Below, piece after piece: positions 6,992-15,935 of a DNA stretch of 41,023 nt. Under the pieces are notes generated by a model that saw only the letters and a program-made list of their open reading frames with translations, made no database searches and was not told where the DNA came from. Position numbers and translations under genes: made by a program. Position 1 is the first letter of the stretch, and each line of letters begins with the position of its first letter. Source of the DNA: Burkholderiaceae bacterium (lineage in GTDB: Bacteria > Pseudomonadota > Gammaproteobacteria > Burkholderiales > Burkholderiaceae_D); NCBI GenBank assembly GCA_030158675.1, contig JAOASL010000045.1:1-41023 (forward strand), written 5' to 3'.

Positions 6992-7648
6992 ATGAAAATC
7001 TACCCTGAGCATGAACTGGAAGCGGCCCCCGGCCTGCCCGAGCCGCTGCCATCGGGCGAGCGCATCCTGTGGCAGGGCCGACCGGACTGGCGCCGGCTGG
7101 CCGGCGAAGCCTTCCATGTCGATGCGCTCGCCATCTATTTCGCATTGATGATCCTGCTGCAGGGACTGCTGTCGTGGCAGACCGGCGACGCGCTGACGGC
7201 CAACCTGCTGCCATTGCTGTGGTCAGCTGCGCTGGCGCTGGTGGCCCTCGGACTGCTCACATTGTCGGCCTGGTGGTCGGCACGCACGACGATGTACACG
7301 CTGACGAACAAACGCATGGTCATGCGTGTGGGCATCGTGCTGACCGTCAGCTTTAACCTGCCGCTGCGCTGGATTGCGGCTGCGCACGTCAAGCCCGGCC
7401 AGCGCGGCAGCGGCGACATCGCGCTCGAACTGAAAGGCTCGGACCGCATTGCCTACCTGCACCTGTGGCCGCATGCACGCGCAGGCTATCTGCGCAAGCC
7501 GCAACCGGCGCTGCGCTGCCTACCGGATGTGGCGCACGCAAGCGCGCTGCTGCAGCAGGCATGGCGTGAACGCCTCGCGCAGACCGGCGAGTTCGACCAG
7601 AGCGAGCGCATACCGGTGCGCATGCCTGCCGCCGCGATGGCGCGCTGA
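6992..7648 (+). CDS. puhB: Photosynthetic complex assembly protein PuhB
   Basis: A 218-residue membrane protein. A soluble N-terminus with the family stretch LPSGERILWQGRPDW (about 20-33) is followed by hydrophobic segments at about 45-61 and 72-95, then a PH-like domain (TTMYTLTNKRMVMRVG, from about 99). PuhB is known in Rhodobacter to help reaction-centre assembly and can bind Bchl. The frame is open upstream, but the start at 6992 lies seven bases past the puhA stop and fits family N-termini; the ribosome site is weak, suggesting coupling to puhA translation. Confidence 0.92.
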   Translation: MKIYPEHELEAAPGLPEPLPSGERILWQGRPDWRRLAGEAFHVDALAIYFALMILLQGLLSWQTGDALTANLLPLLWSAALALVALGLLTLSAWWSARTTMYTLTNKRMVMRVGIVLTVSFNLPLRWIAAAHVKPGQRGSGDIALELKGSDRIAYLHLWPHARAGYLRKPQPALRCLPDVAHASALLQQAWRERLAQTGEFDQSERIPVRMPAAAMAR

Positions 7649-7660
7649 AGCGCATCAGCA

Positions 7661-8104
7661 ATGCCCATCCTGCCGCCGCCCCCACGAACGCTACTGCGCT
7701 GGCTCAGCCCCGGTCTGCTGATCGGTCTGCTGATGGCGGCTGCGCTAACCGTGACCGGTATCGCACGCAACACAGCGCCCGCCCCTACCCCGGCCGCTGA
7801 CGATCAAGTGCAGATGCGTACGCTGCGCTTCGCCGACCAGCCGGACGGATCGGTGGTCGCCACCGACGACAGCAACGGACACATCGTGCAGCGCTTCGAA
7901 GGCGAGCAGGGCTTCTTGCGCGGCACCCTGCGCGCGCTGGTGCGGGAGCGCCGCATGCGCGGCATCGGCGCCGAACTGCCATTTGAACTCATCCTTCATC
8001 GCGACGGCCGGCTGACACTGCATGATCCGTCGGCCGGCACGCGCATCGCGCTGGAATCGTTCGGCGCGACCAACACACGCGTGTTCGCACGCCTGCTGAA
8101 TTGA
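7661..8104 (+). CDS. puhC: Photosynthetic complex assembly protein PuhC
   Basis: A 147-residue protein with one N-terminal transmembrane helix (about 15-36) and a periplasmic domain. It carries the conserved run from RTLRFADQPDGSV through GEQGFLRGTLRALVRERR to a DGRLTLHDPSAGTRIAL-like stretch and a final SFGATN. PuhC is needed for normal RC-LH1 organisation in Rhodobacter; its biochemical activity is unknown. It lies 12 bases after puhB, and its stop overlaps the TTG start of crtI by four bases (TTGA), so the two are probably translationally coupled, an unusual puh-crt junction. Confidence 0.9.
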   Translation: MPILPPPPRTLLRWLSPGLLIGLLMAAALTVTGIARNTAPAPTPAADDQVQMRTLRFADQPDGSVVATDDSNGHIVQRFEGEQGFLRGTLRALVRERRMRGIGAELPFELILHRDGRLTLHDPSAGTRIALESFGATNTRVFARLLN

Positions 8105-9588
8105 CTGCCGCCCTGCCAGCGCCGACTGCGATCGTGATTGGCAGCGGCTTCGGCGGTCTCGCCGCCGCCATCCGGCTGTCCTGCAAGGGTTATCGCGTGC
8201 AAGTGCTGGAAAAGCTCGATGCGCCCGGCGGCCGCGCCTATGTCCACCGGCAAGACGGCTTCACCTTCGACGCCGGCCCCACCATCATTACCGCGCCGCA
8301 GTTGCTGGAAGAGCTCTGGACGCTGTGCGGAAAACGCTTCGCCGACGATGTCACGCTCAAGCCGATAGAGCCCTTCTACCGTCTGCGCTTCGATGATGGC
8401 AGCTGGTTCGACTACAGCGGCGACGACGCGGCCATGCGACGCGAGATCGCCCGCTTCAACGCGGCCGACCTGCCTGGCTACGAGCGCTTCGTCGCCGAAG
8501 CCGACCAGGCTTACCGGCTCGGCTTCGAGGAACTCGGACACAAAGCCTTCAACAGTATCGGCGACCTGTTCGCGGCCCTGCCGAACATGCTGCGCATGCG
8601 CGCGTGGCAGACGCTGTATGGCATGGTCGCGCGCCATATCCGCGACCCGAAGCTGCGCATCGTGTTCAGTTTTCATCCGCTGCTGATCGGCGGCAATCCG
8701 TTCTCGGTCACACGCGTGTACAGCCTGATCAACACACTGGAACGACGCTTCGGCGTGCACTGGGCCATGGGTGGCACCGGCACGCTGGTGCGCGGGCTGG
8801 TGAAGCTGCTCGAAGAGCGCGGTGTCAATGTGCGCTGCAATGCGCCGGTCGTGCGCATCAACGTTCGCGACGGCCGCGCCACTGGCGTCACGCTCGATAA
8901 CGGCGAAATACTCGCGGCCGACGTCGTCGTATCCAACGGTGATGCCGCGTGGACCTACCATCACCTGATCGACGCCAGCCATCGCCGGCACTGGACCGAC
9001 CGGCGCATCGCTGCGCAGCGTTACTCGATGAGCCTGTTCGTCTGGTACTTTGGCACCGACCGCCGCTGGGAAGACGTGCCGCACCACATGATCATGCTGG
9101 GCCCGCGCTACAAGGGGCTGCTGCATGACCTGTTTAAGCGGCTGCATCTGGCCGACGACTTCAGCCTCTATCTGCATCGTCCGAGCGCGAGCGACCCCGA
9201 CGTCGCGCCGCCCGGCTGCGATGGCTTCTACGTGCTCTCGCCAGTACCGCATCTTGGCAGCGGCACCGACTGGGAGAGCGAGGCCGAGGCCTACCGTCAG
9301 AAAATACAGCGCCACCTTGAGGCGACCGTGCTGCCCGGTCTCGGCCAGCACATCGTCAGCAGCCGGCTGATGACGCCACAGCATTTTCACGACCGCCTGT
9401 GGTCGTGGCAGGGCGCGGCCTTCGGCATGGAACCGCTCCTGCTGCAAAGCGCCTGGTTTCGTCCGCATAACCGCAACGAAGACATACGCAACCTCTACAT
9501 GGTCGGTGCCAGCACCCATCCCGGCGCCGGCGTTCCCGGCGTACTGATGTCGGCGAAGGCCATGGCCTCGACGCTTCCCGATGTCTGA
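8101..9588 (+). CDS. crtI: Phytoene desaturase CrtI
   Basis: A 495-residue FAD-dependent carotenoid desaturase. The N-terminal dinucleotide-binding motif is GSGFGG (14-19). The C-terminus carries the family signature around LYMVGASTHPGAGVPGVLMS. It converts phytoene to neurosporene or lycopene; the number of steps cannot be read from sequence, although the following CrtC/CrtD/CrtF/CrtA set implies spheroidene-type products. The start is TTG at 8101, overlapping the puhC stop; there is no strong ribosome site, consistent with coupling. crtB overlaps its 3' end by eight bases, the usual crtIB pair. CrtD (523 aa) is the related desaturase encoded at 11603-13174 on the other strand. The assignment as CrtI rather than CrtD rests on the pairing with crtB. 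Confidence 0.93.
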   Translation: MTAALPAPTAIVIGSGFGGLAAAIRLSCKGYRVQVLEKLDAPGGRAYVHRQDGFTFDAGPTIITAPQLLEELWTLCGKRFADDVTLKPIEPFYRLRFDDGSWFDYSGDDAAMRREIARFNAADLPGYERFVAEADQAYRLGFEELGHKAFNSIGDLFAALPNMLRMRAWQTLYGMVARHIRDPKLRIVFSFHPLLIGGNPFSVTRVYSLINTLERRFGVHWAMGGTGTLVRGLVKLLEERGVNVRCNAPVVRINVRDGRATGVTLDNGEILAADVVVSNGDAAWTYHHLIDASHRRHWTDRRIAAQRYSMSLFVWYFGTDRRWEDVPHHMIMLGPRYKGLLHDLFKRLHLADDFSLYLHRPSASDPDVAPPGCDGFYVLSPVPHLGSGTDWESEAEAYRQKIQRHLEATVLPGLGQHIVSSRLMTPQHFHDRLWSWQGAAFGMEPLLLQSAWFRPHNRNEDIRNLYMVGASTHPGAGVPGVLMSAKAMASTLPDV

Positions 9589-10606
9589 ATCCCCGGCTCG
9601 CATCGACCTGGCCGCCTGCGAAGCGCTGATGCGTGGCGGATCGAAGTCTTTTTTTGCCGCGTCCGGCCTGCTGCCGCAACGGGTGCGCATTCCGGCAATC
9701 GCGCTGTATGCGTTCTGCCGCATGGCCGACGATGCCATCGACGAAGGCACAGAGGACCCGCAGGCACTCGCCAAACTGCAACGGCGGCTGGACGCAATCT
9801 ATGCGGGCGTACCCGGGGATGCGGTCGAAGACCGCGCCATGGCAATGGTCGCGCATCGCTACCACATCCCGCGCGCGCTGCCTGATGCGCTGCTTGAAGG
9901 CTTCGCCTGGGATGCCGCCGGACGAAGTTATGACACCCCGGGCGAACTGCACGACTACTGTGCGCGTGTCGCCGGCAGCGTCGGCGCCATGATGGCCATG
10001 ATGATGGGCGTACAAGGCCGGCATGCACTGGCGCGTGCCTGTGAGCTAGGCAATGCGATGCAGCTGACCAATATCGCGCGCGATGTCGGCGAAGATGCGC
10101 GGCGTGGCCGTCTGTACCTGCCGCGACAATGGCTGCGCGATGCGGGTGTCGATCCGGACGAATGGCTACAGCGCCCGGTATTCAATGAAGCGCTGGCGCA
10201 AGTCATCGGCCGGCTGCTGCTGGAAGCCGACGCGCTGTACCGGCGCGGCAGCACCGGCATCGCCCATCTGCCGCGCGACTGCCGCAGCGCGATACTGGCC
10301 GCAGCCACCATCTATGCCGACATCGGGCGGGTCATATCGGACAGCGGCATGGACTCGATCAATCAGCGCGCGGTAGTCAGCAGCCCGCGCAAGCTCACCC
10401 TGCTTTGCCTGGCCAAGGCGCGCGCGCAATTGCCGCAACGCTGCGACACGACCGCGCCGCTGCCGGCCATCGGTTTTCTGGTAGATGCCTGCGAACAGGC
10501 GCAAGCACTCTCCGCCGGCGCTCGCCCGGCGCGCAACTTCGACGAGCGCTGCGAATGGCTGATCGACTTGTTTGAACGGCTGTCCGCACCGGGACGTCCG
10601 ATGTAA
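9581..10606 (+). CDS. crtB: 15-cis-phytoene synthase CrtB
   Basis: A 341-residue squalene/phytoene synthase family enzyme that condenses two geranylgeranyl diphosphates into phytoene, the first committed carotenoid step. Both Asp-rich Mg2+-diphosphate motifs are intact: DDAID (50-54) and DVGED (168-172, within NIARDVGED), and the downstream GRLYLP signature is present. ATG at 9581 lies inside the crtI 3' end (8-base overlap). It is the last gene of the rightward run and faces crtC tail to tail. Confidence 0.95.
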   Translation: MSESPARIDLAACEALMRGGSKSFFAASGLLPQRVRIPAIALYAFCRMADDAIDEGTEDPQALAKLQRRLDAIYAGVPGDAVEDRAMAMVAHRYHIPRALPDALLEGFAWDAAGRSYDTPGELHDYCARVAGSVGAMMAMMMGVQGRHALARACELGNAMQLTNIARDVGEDARRGRLYLPRQWLRDAGVDPDEWLQRPVFNEALAQVIGRLLLEADALYRRGSTGIAHLPRDCRSAILAAATIYADIGRVISDSGMDSINQRAVVSSPRKLTLLCLAKARAQLPQRCDTTAPLPAIGFLVDACEQAQALSAGARPARNFDERCEWLIDLFERLSAPGRPM

Positions 10607-10763
10607 TCGGAAATACCCGTTACGGGCTCAGGCAATCCGAGTACCTGTTTGACACTTTGTACTGTATGACGTGATTGCCATCACGACGAACCAGGACGCC
10701 GATGATCCGGTCGGCGTGATGATCGTGGCGGTCGTATGCGTCGTCATCTGACTCGCAGTCAGT
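10607..10763. other. Convergent spacer between crtB and crtC with several hairpins
   Basis: Holds CCCG/CGGG (about 10615-10627), CGTGAT/ATCACG (10670-10685) and ACGCCGA/TCGGCGT (10696-10717) stems. None has a T-run, so no classic intrinsic terminator is visible for either gene. A near-consensus CrtJ/PpsR half-arrangement (TGT-N12-ACT, 10646-10663) contains a TTGACA at 10649-10654. A 26-codon frame (GTG at 10671) with a hydrophobic tail lacks a ribosome site and is not called. Confidence 0.5.
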
Positions 10764-11693
10764 TCATGTCCAGCGCGGCATCCTGAACGGCAGCATGTAC
10801 TGCACGATGGGCGACTGCAACCGTGGCACGTTCAGCGTCTCGTGCACACTGATCACGTCCTCGCCGAACAAGCGGCTCTTGAGCACGGAGCGCTGATAGA
10901 AGGGTGTGTCTTCCAGCATGGCGATCACCTGCACCGGCGCGTCGCCCTCGCTGCGCATGCGGCGCGGGATGCGCCAGCAGGTCAGGCCAATCGACTGGCG
11001 TGGCGGCGGCGCAAATTCATCCATACGTCCGTCGGGCAGGAAGCGCAGCCCCAGCAGGCGATCGCTCCCCTGCTTCGGTTGCACGTCATAGATCACCGCC
11101 GTCGAACCATCAGACAACAGCGTGCGCGACCAGTCCCATTCACGAAACGCGCTGCCGACCGGTTCATCGCCTTCATTCGAATCAAGATACGCGTGGCCGC
11201 TCCAGCGTTGTGCCGGATGCTGCATCTCGACCTCGACGCGCGCGCACGCCGCCAGCGGCCCCCAGCGATGGCGCCCCGCGTCATCGAGCGCGGTGCTGAA
11301 AGGAGATAGTGATGCAGGATAAACCCGCACCTTGCCGCGCACCGGAAATGGAATCGGCACGCCGATCTCGCAGATATCAATCTCCAGATGATCGTGATGC
11401 CAGTACAGGCTGCTGGGTCCGATCGTGAAATTCTGTGCCTCGCGCTGTATGCTGCGACTGCCGCGCTCCGTCATCGTCCAGCGACGCTGGCGGCCGTACA
11501 GCGCCACGTTCAGCGCGCAGTGATTTTCCGGATTGGCGGCACCGCGTCCGAGCGCCTTGCGGTAATACGGCGAGAACACGCTGCCGACGAACGCAATGAT
11601 GCTCAGTCCGTACTGGCCGTCATCGCTGAGTGCGTCGACGTACCACCAGAGATAAGCACCCGGTGCGACCGGCTGGTCGAATCGAGGTGCGCC
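10764..11693 (-). CDS. crtC: Carotenoid 1,2-hydratase (hydroxyneurosporene synthase) CrtC; start not identified
   Basis: Adds water to the C-1,2 double bond of neurosporene or lycopene-type carotenoids, the step before CrtD and CrtF. The family signature is strong: RFDQPVAPGAYLWWYVD, SDDG, IIAFVGSVFSPYY, NHCALNVALYG and RRWTMTER. The given right end marks where recognisable CrtC sequence begins, not a start codon. In this frame there is no ATG, GTG or TTG between 11973 and 11579; the ATG at 11975 would place about 95 unrelated residues on the protein, and the GTG at 11579 would cut off the conserved YLWWYVD region. A CTG at 11606 overlaps the crtD stop. Homology overlaps crtD by about 85 bases. 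The function is secure, the start is not. Confidence 0.88.
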   Translation of the reverse strand, partial: GAPRFDQPVAPGAYLWWYVDALSDDGQYGLSIIAFVGSVFSPYYRKALGRGAANPENHCALNVALYGRQRRWTMTERGSRSIQREAQNFTIGPSSLYWHHDHLEIDICEIGVPIPFPVRGKVRVYPASLSPFSTALDDAGRHRWGPLAACARVEVEMQHPAQRWSGHAYLDSNEGDEPVGSAFREWDWSRTLLSDGSTAVIYDVQPKQGSDRLLGLRFLPDGRMDEFAPPPRQSIGLTCWRIPRRMRSEGDAPVQVIAMLEDTPFYQRSVLKSRLFGEDVISVHETLNVPRLQSPIVQYMLPFRMPRWT

Positions 11694-13174
11694 ATCAGCG
11701 TCGCGGCCGCCAGCTGGCCGGACATTGCCGCCATCGGCACCCCCGGCCCCGGATGCACGCTGCCCCCGGCCAGATACAAGCCCGCTATCCGGCTCTGCGC
11801 CCCCGGGCGCCGGAAAGCCGACATCCAGCCGTGGGTCGCCATCCCGTACAGCGCGCCCGCGCTGCCGGGAAACATCCGGTGAAAGTCCGACGGCGTGGCG
11901 CGCAGCGAGTTCTGCGGCGTGCGCCTGATAGTCAGGCCGTAGCGGGCCAGTAGGGAAAAGGAATGGCTCTCGCATGCTTCGATCTCCGGTTCGGTAAGGA
12001 CGCGCCGGGCTTCGGCAGGCGCATTCACCAGCATCAGCAGGCGGTCGCGCGCCGGTGCCGGCACGCCGGGACAGCCGCGATCCTGCGCGCAGACATAGAC
12101 GGTGGGCGTGGCGGGCAGGCGCCCGCGCGCAAAGATATCGTCGAACTCGCTCCGGTAGTCCGACTGAAAAAACACGTTGTGCCGCTCAAGCGGAAAACCT
12201 TCCGTCGCAGCGTGCATGCTCCAGGTCAGCGCCGACAACGAACGCTGGGACGGCGGCAGCGGCGCAACGGCGACGCCGGCCGCATCGCCCAGCAGCCCCT
12301 GCCCGAGCGCCGAGCGGTCGCCGTTGAACACGACACTGTCGGCATCAAGGTACTCACCGCTGGCCAGCCGCACGCCGGTGGTGTGCCCGTTCTTTACGTC
12401 GATCGCATCAACCCGTGCGCCGTAGCGCAAGGTTACCCCTGCGCGCGCGGCCAGACCGGCCAGCGAGGCCGCCAGCGCATGCATGCCGCCGCGCACCGAC
12501 CACACGCCGTCCAGCTCGACCTGCGTGACCAGCATCAGCGTGGCCGGCGCCTGCCAGGGCGACGAGCCGCAATAGGTCGCATAGCGTGCGAACAGCTGGC
12601 GCAGGCGCGGATCATGGAAATGTTTGCCCAGCGCGCCCCACAGGCTGCGCATCGGCCCGAGCGAGGCCAGCACCGCCAGTCCGCGCAAGCCGAGGTCGCC
12701 ATGCATGCGCAGCAGGGTCGGCGCCTGCGAGCGGATGAAAGGTCCTTCGAGCGTGTCGTAGACCGTGCGCGCCTGTCGGCAAAACTGTCCGAAGCGGTTC
12801 GCCTCGGCCGCGCCGGCGAAGCGCGCAATAGCGTCGCGCGACTGCGCGGGATCGGCGAACAGATCGAGCCGTTCATCCGCGCTCCACGCGTGGCGGGCCA
12901 GCACTGGCAGCGCCGTCAGTTCGAGCTCGTCCTGCAGACGCACACCGGCCGATGCGTAGATCTGCTCGAAGACCCAGCGCATCGTAAAGACGGTCGGGCC
13001 GCTGTCGATGGCCGCGCCGTCGACCAGCGGCTGGCGCAGCTTGCCGCCGGGCGCATCGGCGGCCTCGAGCAGTGTCACTGCCAGGCCCTGCCTTGCCAGC
13101 TGCAGCGCCGCCACCAACCCGCCAACACCGGCGCCGATCACCACCACCCGATGCTCGCGCAGCGCGCTAACCAT
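11603..13174 (-). CDS. crtD: Hydroxyneurosporene/methoxyneurosporene desaturase CrtD
   Basis: A 523-residue CrtI-family desaturase with FAD motif GAGVGG (14-19) and the C-terminal signature LYLAGGSVHPGPGVPMA. CrtD introduces the C-3,4 double bond into hydroxylated carotenoids after CrtC. It differs from the CrtI at 8101-9588 and sits in the crtA-crtD-crtC string, which favours CrtD. ATG at 13174 overlaps the crtA stop by eight bases; the frame is open further upstream but overlaps crtA there. The last 15 or so residues after MAHLDSTSR look unconserved and overlap the beginning of crtC. Confidence 0.9.
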   Translation of the reverse strand: MVSALREHRVVVIGAGVGGLVAALQLARQGLAVTLLEAADAPGGKLRQPLVDGAAIDSGPTVFTMRWVFEQIYASAGVRLQDELELTALPVLARHAWSADERLDLFADPAQSRDAIARFAGAAEANRFGQFCRQARTVYDTLEGPFIRSQAPTLLRMHGDLGLRGLAVLASLGPMRSLWGALGKHFHDPRLRQLFARYATYCGSSPWQAPATLMLVTQVELDGVWSVRGGMHALAASLAGLAARAGVTLRYGARVDAIDVKNGHTTGVRLASGEYLDADSVVFNGDRSALGQGLLGDAAGVAVAPLPPSQRSLSALTWSMHAATEGFPLERHNVFFQSDYRSEFDDIFARGRLPATPTVYVCAQDRGCPGVPAPARDRLLMLVNAPAEARRVLTEPEIEACESHSFSLLARYGLTIRRTPQNSLRATPSDFHRMFPGSAGALYGMATHGWMSAFRRPGAQSRIAGLYLAGGSVHPGPGVPMAAMSGQLAAATLMAHLDSTSRSHRVLISGGTSTHSAMTASTD

Positions 13175-13865
13175 AGTCGCGCCCCTTCCAGCGCCCGCGC
13201 AGCGAGAGCGGCGCAAAGCGCACGAACATCGATTCGGAAAAAAAACGCTGCTGCCATGCCGCGCGGATCGCCTGCTGGTGCGCGCCGCTGCGCGCATAAG
13301 CATCCATCGCGTCGGCGTCACGCCACAGGCTGAAGGTCGCTTGCCGCAACAGCGGCGCTTCGCCGAGGCCGATCGCCAGTTCGCAGCCGGGCGCGCCCGA
13401 CAGGCTGGCCTGCGCGGCCGGCGCGTACCGCCAGAAATTTGCCGCTGCCAGTGGACGAATCGATGCGCGGGTCAGCGCCGCGACCGGTGCGCCGGCAGCA
13501 ACGGATGGGCCGGGGGCAATGGCAATGCGGTCCCAGGAACCGCGTGCGGTCGAAGGTCGCAAGGTCAGCAGCAGGCAGTCGTCGCTGGATTGGCGGTAGC
13601 GGTCGACCAGCGTAGAAGAAACAATGAATTCATTCGCGCTGTCGTCATTGTCGAACAGGCAGAACAGGCCCTGATGCGACGGACTGGGCAGCAGACCAAA
13701 GCCGCCGTCGCGACCGCTGCCCAGTGTCTTGATGAATCGCAGGCCGCGTGCTGGCTGCGGCAGCCAGCGGGAAAAGGCGATCCTGCCCCAGCCCCAGGGC
13801 CAGTGCGCGATGCGCAGGTCGGCCAGCAGGACCATGGCAGTGCCGGCGACACCGGCCGGCACCAT
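13167..13865 (-). CDS. crtA: Spheroidene monooxygenase CrtA
   Basis: A 232-residue protein of the CrtA family, which converts spheroidene to the keto carotenoid spheroidenone (and spirilloxanthin-type analogues) with O2. Recognisable stretches are FIKTLGSGRDGGFGLLPS near residue 45, ATFSLWRDADAMDAYA near residue 176, and FFSESMFVRFAPL toward the C-terminus. ATG at 13865 is preceded by GGGAGG six bases away, and the gene starts 12 bases after the pufC stop, so it belongs to the puf transcript. Its presence indicates that the cell makes ketolated carotenoids under oxygen. Confidence 0.9.
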   Translation of the reverse strand: MVPAGVAGTAMVLLADLRIAHWPWGWGRIAFSRWLPQPARGLRFIKTLGSGRDGGFGLLPSPSHQGLFCLFDNDDSANEFIVSSTLVDRYRQSSDDCLLLTLRPSTARGSWDRIAIAPGPSVAAGAPVAALTRASIRPLAAANFWRYAPAAQASLSGAPGCELAIGLGEAPLLRQATFSLWRDADAMDAYARSGAHQQAIRAAWQQRFFSESMFVRFAPLSLRGRWKGRDYG

Positions 13866-13877
13866 TTCCCGCCTCCC

Positions 13878-14951
13878 TTACTTCACCGCCCCTGCGCTGG
13901 CGACCACCGGCGTTGTCGCCGGCGCAGCCGTGGCAGTCTCGGCGCCCACGATGGCCGCCAGCTCCGGATAGCTCTTCAGCATCGGGAAGCCGTACAGCGG
14001 CTTGTAAGCGCCCTGGTGGCAGGTCGCGCAGCTGATCTTTGCGACATCGCCGCCGGCCCCTTTGCGCTCCGGCGGGAAGGTACCCGTCAGTGGCACCATG
14101 TACGCATTGTTCACGTCACGCGACATGCGGATGCCGTGATACGCGGTCATGCGCTGCGGCGGGCTGGTTTCCCAGTTCTGGAACGCGCGGGTGTTGTGGC
14201 AGTAGGTGCAGTTCACGCCCAGCGAATTCGACATGTGCGTCATCAGTCCGTAAGTCCACTCCGCCTGCTTGACCGAAGCACGGTTCCCGGACGGCAGCGC
14301 CGTCGGTCCGTTGACGCGGATCGGCTTGTCTTCCAGCAGGAAAGGCGTCAGCGGATCGGTCGGCAGCGACGACAGCCCAACCAGCTTGCCCGGCTGGTTC
14401 TGCCCGGCCAGGTCGCCGAGGAAGTCGGCCTTCTTGTCCTGTTCCTTGGGCGTGAACCAGACCTGCTGCGGCACCGGATTGCCGCGGTGGCAGGTGTAGC
14501 AGGTCACGCCCGTATTGGCCACGTGCGACTGCCAGTTGCCATTGATGTGACGGGTCATCTCGATCATCTTGCGGGCGACGGTCTTGGTGTACTTGCTGTC
14601 GTCCGCGAAATTCTGCGGATTGTGGCAGTACGCACAGCCTTCTTTCGGCGATACCCAGGCCGTCATTGCCGTCATCAGGCCAATGAACTGCGCCGACGAC
14701 ACATCGCCCAGCACCTTCACGTTCTGGAACGAGTCTTTTGCGCGCGGACCGTCGGCTGATGCCGGCGGCGGTGCGGCCGGCGCGGTGTTCAGCGCATCCT
14801 GTTTGGCCAGCTGGCGCGGGTTGTATACCTCCACCATGCCGGTGCCGCGGAAGCCATGCTGCACGCTCTCCATCGGCGGCCGCTCGCAACCGGCCAGCAG
14901 TGTGCCGCCGAGTAGGAGCAGCGCGGCGGTTTTCAGGATTCGGCGGTTCAT
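13878..14951 (-). CDS. pufC: Tetraheme cytochrome c subunit of the reaction centre, PufC
   Basis: A 357-residue periplasmic lipoprotein. The signal peptide ends in a lipobox LLAGC (lipid-modified Cys22). Four c-type heme sites are present: CAYCH (106-110), CYTCH (151-155), CTYCH (248-252) and CATCH (308-312). PufC re-reduces the photo-oxidised special pair with electrons from soluble carriers. The Ala/Thr/Val-rich tail after residue 335 is likely flexible. The start overlaps the pufM stop (ATGA). A longer upstream frame is excluded because the lipoprotein signal begins at 14951. Confidence 0.97.
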   Translation of the reverse strand: MNRRILKTAALLLLGGTLLAGCERPPMESVQHGFRGTGMVEVYNPRQLAKQDALNTAPAAPPPASADGPRAKDSFQNVKVLGDVSSAQFIGLMTAMTAWVSPKEGCAYCHNPQNFADDSKYTKTVARKMIEMTRHINGNWQSHVANTGVTCYTCHRGNPVPQQVWFTPKEQDKKADFLGDLAGQNQPGKLVGLSSLPTDPLTPFLLEDKPIRVNGPTALPSGNRASVKQAEWTYGLMTHMSNSLGVNCTYCHNTRAFQNWETSPPQRMTAYHGIRMSRDVNNAYMVPLTGTFPPERKGAGGDVAKISCATCHQGAYKPLYGFPMLKSYPELAAIVGAETATAAPATTPVVASAGAVK

Positions 14952-15925
14952 GGCTTGGCTCCCTGCAGGGTGGCGGGGTCGATCACATCGCCCCACACAT
15001 GCGGATAAGGGGGGGCAACGCCATGCTTGACGGCCCACAGATACCAGTTATCGACCACCGTGCCGGTCAGCAGGATGCCGATGCCGCCCACCAGCGGGCA
15101 CAGCACGGCGAACCACCAGGCCCAGCGGTGAATCGATTCCATGGTCGCGTTGAATCCCATTGTCCAGCGCCAGAACAGTGCGGCACGCTCGGTCGCGGTG
15201 CCGCGGTCGACGATCTGCTCGATCTCGCGCTCGCCGCCGTAACGGCCCACCGCCAGAATGGTCGCGCCGTGCATCGCGAACAGCAGCGCCGAGCCATACA
15301 GGAAGGCGATCGACAGTGCATGGAAGGGGTTGTAGAACAGGTTGCCGTAACGCAGAGAGAACGCCGCGGTCCAGTCCAGGTGCGAGAAAATTCCGAACGG
15401 TACGGCCTCGGCCCAGCTGCCCATCAGCACCGGCCGGATCAGGCCGAGCACCAGGAACAGCCAGATCGCCGCAGCGAACGCCCACGCCACATGCGTGCCC
15501 ATCTTCAGCGCGCGCGCGCGCCGGTACACGTTGGCCCACCACAGCAGCACTGAAATGGTCAGGAACAGACCACAAATTTGCCACCAGCCGCCCTGATTCA
15601 AGGGCGCGAATTTCAGGCCATTGCCCGGCGCCGGCGGATCGAGCGACAGCCAGAACAGCAGGCGCACGAACTGCACCGGATCCCAGTTCACCGACGCCAG
15701 CATGTTCATGCCGATGATGGTGAAGGCGAAGGTGCCGAACATCAGCGACATCGTGCCCAGCACGCCAAGGTAGATCGGCCCGATCTGCGCGTTGCCGATG
15801 CGGCCGGCGAGATGCCACAAAAAGGGCTGGCCACTGCGCGACAGCGCCGGACGGTGCTGCGGCACACCGTCGTGCACGGGACCGACGACCTGCACGCTGG
15901 TGAAGAGGTTTTGGTATTCAGCCAT
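14948..15925 (-). CDS. pufM: Photosynthetic reaction centre M subunit
   Basis: A 325-residue, five-helix core subunit. Ligands match the Rhodobacter sphaeroides numbering exactly: His182 (accessory Bchl region), His202 (special pair), and His219, Glu234 and His266 (non-heme iron); Trp252 lies at the QA site. The C-terminal extension beyond residue 305 ([13 protein letters not shown]) is typical of species with a PufC cytochrome. ATG at 15925 follows AAGGAG, ten bases past pufL. Confidence 0.98.
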   Translation of the reverse strand: MAEYQNLFTSVQVVGPVHDGVPQHRPALSRSGQPFLWHLAGRIGNAQIGPIYLGVLGTMSLMFGTFAFTIIGMNMLASVNWDPVQFVRLLFWLSLDPPAPGNGLKFAPLNQGGWWQICGLFLTISVLLWWANVYRRARALKMGTHVAWAFAAAIWLFLVLGLIRPVLMGSWAEAVPFGIFSHLDWTAAFSLRYGNLFYNPFHALSIAFLYGSALLFAMHGATILAVGRYGGEREIEQIVDRGTATERAALFWRWTMGFNATMESIHRWAWWFAVLCPLVGGIGILLTGTVVDNWYLWAVKHGVAPPYPHVWGDVIDPATLQGAKP

Positions 15926-15935
15926 CGTGCGCTCC

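Noticed and set aside
10671-10751. 26-codon frame with hydrophobic tail between crtB and crtC
   Set aside because: No ribosome site and no conservation evidence; the stretch is mainly hairpins.
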